Shown here: positions 63,725-64,000 of the stretch, in pieces
Layout of the letters: the number at the start of each line of letters is the position of its first letter
Numbering within the stretch: position 1 is the first letter of the stretch
DNA from: Oscillospiraceae bacterium
GTDB taxonomy: Bacteria > Bacillota > Clostridia > Oscillospirales > Acutalibacteraceae
Assembly: GCA_910574995.1 (NCBI GenBank)
Contig: CAJTCS010000008.1
Coordinates: 62,001-126,000, forward strand
DNA length: 64,000 nt
Direction: 5' to 3'
Notes under the pieces: generated by a model
Seen by the model: the letters and a program-made list of their open reading frames with translations, nothing else
Told to the model about the DNA's origin: nothing
Databases searched by the model: none
Translations under genes and position numbers: made by a program

Positions 63725-64000
63725 TCAGAACGGCAGGTCATCGTCGGCGTCATAGTTTGGAAGCGCCGGGGCTGTAGCCGCATTTTTGGAGTTCCCCTTA
63801 GCACGCTTTTTAGGCTTTGGGCTGGCTTCCTGGCTGGCTTTGGGGCCGCAGAAGTCTACTTCGCGGGCGACAACCTCGGTAGCCTTGCGCGTGTTGCCGT
63901 TGCGGTCTTCATAGGTGCGGGTCTGGAGGCTGCCGACAAGGTTCATCTCCTGCCCTTTGGCGAAATACTTGCAGATAAACTCGGCTGTGCTGCGCCAGGC
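63725..64000 (-). CDS. ssb: Single-stranded DNA-binding protein, 5' end off window
   Basis: The C-terminal 91 residues are visible. STAEFICKYFAKGQEMNLVG and TRTYEDRNGNTRKATEVVAR are the last OB-fold strands; a basic linker follows (KPKKRAKGNS) and the acidic tip is DADDDLPF. It coats single strands and recruits replication proteins. It begins the operon with PcfK and PcfJ in this part. The N-terminal part lies beyond 64000. Confidence 0.9.
   Translation of the reverse strand, partial: AWRSTAEFICKYFAKGQEMNLVGSLQTRTYEDRNGNTRKATEVVAREVDFCGPKASQEASPKPKKRAKGNSKNAATAPALPNYDADDDLPF

Overview
Gene content, codon use and neighbours point to a gut Clostridia bacterium (Oscillospiraceae/Lachnospiraceae type, for example a Flavonifractor-like genome); this is inference. 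The DNA is moderately GC-rich, has strong AGGAGG ribosome sites and is packed with conjugative-element genes. It is a mosaic of nested and broken mobile elements on a chromosomal backbone.

Layout. (1) 1-2100 is chromosome: the start of a radical SAM gene and a BlaR1/BlaI-type sensor-repressor pair with three operator repeats. (2) 2100-5900 is a decayed conjugative element: an intact relaxase, stubs of PrgI and of a membrane protein, and two pieces of large serine recombinases. (3) 5820-23985 is the accessory arm of a large integrative element, mostly on the minus strand: DUF6870, a ParB-like protein, a 961-aa ExoIII/EEP nuclease-reverse transcriptase-DUF7662 fusion (the most unusual gene here), a SLOG/HTH protein, XRE regulators, a lipoprotein nuclease, a resolvase, a lysozyme-M23 wall hydrolase, a PAPS-reductase-like/radical SAM/XF1762/NYN cluster, and sortase B with SpaA/VaFE surface proteins. 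(4) 23882-34690 is debris of at least two other elements: a cut AAA (RepA-like) ATPase, a GNAT gene, a serine recombinase lacking its N-terminus, a replication protein with a structured leader, PrgI, a cut VirB4, HTH_16, a cut relaxase and an intact serine recombinase. (5) 34686-46129 is the other arm of the large element: a cut helicase-methylase, TnpV, RepA, ParB and ParA. It ends at an integrase remnant and the 3' half of tRNA-Trp, the likely attachment site. (6) 47003-54000 is chromosome: a HEAT gene, MATE pump, TetR regulator, a truncated FtsX-type permease with its ABC ATPase and two-component system, an IS element and a 120-bp repeat present twice. (7) 54700-64000 is another element: serine recombinase, unknown genes, an IrrE-like peptidase with HTH, PcfJ, PcfK and SSB; it runs off the window.

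How it fits together. Rep, ParA, ParB, relaxase, PrgI, VirB4 and the M23 hydrolase are parts of conjugative elements. Many backbone genes are cut inside conserved coding motifs (recombinase DGYSG/RPGF, relaxase HxHxH, VirB4 FNHRT, helicase EGYTF). This suggests that elements insert preferentially into conserved genes of other elements. All calls come from reading the sequence; no database search was run.
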